Shown piece by piece: positions 16,942-17,005 of a DNA stretch of 17,005 bases; positions within the stretch are counted from its first letter, which is position 1, and every line of letters starts with the position of its first letter. The notes under the pieces were generated by a model. That model was not told the DNA's origin and did no database searches. It saw only the letters and a program-made list of their open reading frames with translations. Location of the stretch: the NCBI GenBank assembly GCA_019683665.1, contig JADGIB010000038.1, positions 1 through 17,005 of the forward strand, given 5' to 3'. This DNA is from Solirubrobacteraceae bacterium (GTDB lineage: Bacteria; Actinomycetota; Thermoleophilia; Solirubrobacterales; Solirubrobacteraceae). Position numbers and translations under genes: made by a program.

Positions 16942-17005
16942 CGGGCCGGGCGCGGCGCGCCGGCGCCCCGCGCGGGCCGGCCGCGCCGCCGCCGCCGGCA
17001 CGACC
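16942..17005. other. GC-rich sequence after the prepilin peptidase
   Basis: The last 64 bases are almost pure G+C with short self-complementary pieces such as GGCGCGCC. No gene start or U-tract terminator is visible before the window ends. Confidence 0.4.

Noticed and set aside
15940..17001. N-terminal extension of the aminotransferase frame to 17001
   Set aside because: It is antisense to the DUF192 and prepilin peptidase genes and has no family similarity.

Overview
This 17-kb window is about 70% or more G+C, with strongly G/C-ending codons. It looks like a chromosome segment of a deep-branching actinobacterium, and my best guess is the Thermoleophilia (Solirubrobacter/Conexibacter/Patulibacter-like). 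That placement is inferred from gene order, protein style and composition, not from a database search. I see no mobile element, CRISPR array, tRNA or rRNA.

Positions 1-9068 (all minus strand) hold a merged str-S10 translation block. In transcription order it reads rpsL, rpsG, a 360-bp hairpin-rich gap, fusA, tuf, a strong hairpin, rpsJ, rplC, rplD, rplW, rplB, rpsS, rplV, and rpsC running off the left edge. Inside the block, genes are 3-4 bp apart or overlap by 1-8 bp. The three genes that follow a gap or hairpin (rpsL, fusA, rpsJ) lack a visible Shine-Dalgarno sequence. Two ribosomal proteins carry low-complexity extensions: about 100 Ala/Glu/Lys-rich residues at the start of L22, and an Arg/Gly repeat tail on S3. 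S12 has a short N-terminal insertion.

Positions 9126-12820 hold a membrane O-acyltransferase with a C-terminal SGNH domain (plus strand), divergent from rpsL. It converges on an alanine dehydrogenase gene (minus strand). That gene in turn is divergent from an Lrp/AsnC-family regulator (plus strand), a classic ald-regulator pair sharing a 53-bp promoter region with small palindromes.

Positions 12827-15939 (minus strand) hold a class III aminotransferase followed 4 bp later by a PucR-family regulator. The regulator is interrupted by a one-base frameshift just before its C-terminal helix-turn-helix. Positions 16118-16941 (plus strand) hold a DUF192 protein overlapping by 4 bp a small A24 prepilin peptidase, possibly the edge of a pilus locus beyond the window.

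Most of the window is ordinary core and metabolic gene content, and I do not see a clear new multi-gene system. The parts worth a second look are the rpsG-fusA hairpin cluster, the ribosomal protein tails, the broken pucR, the Asn in the acyltransferase catalytic dyad, and the DUF192-peptidase pair.
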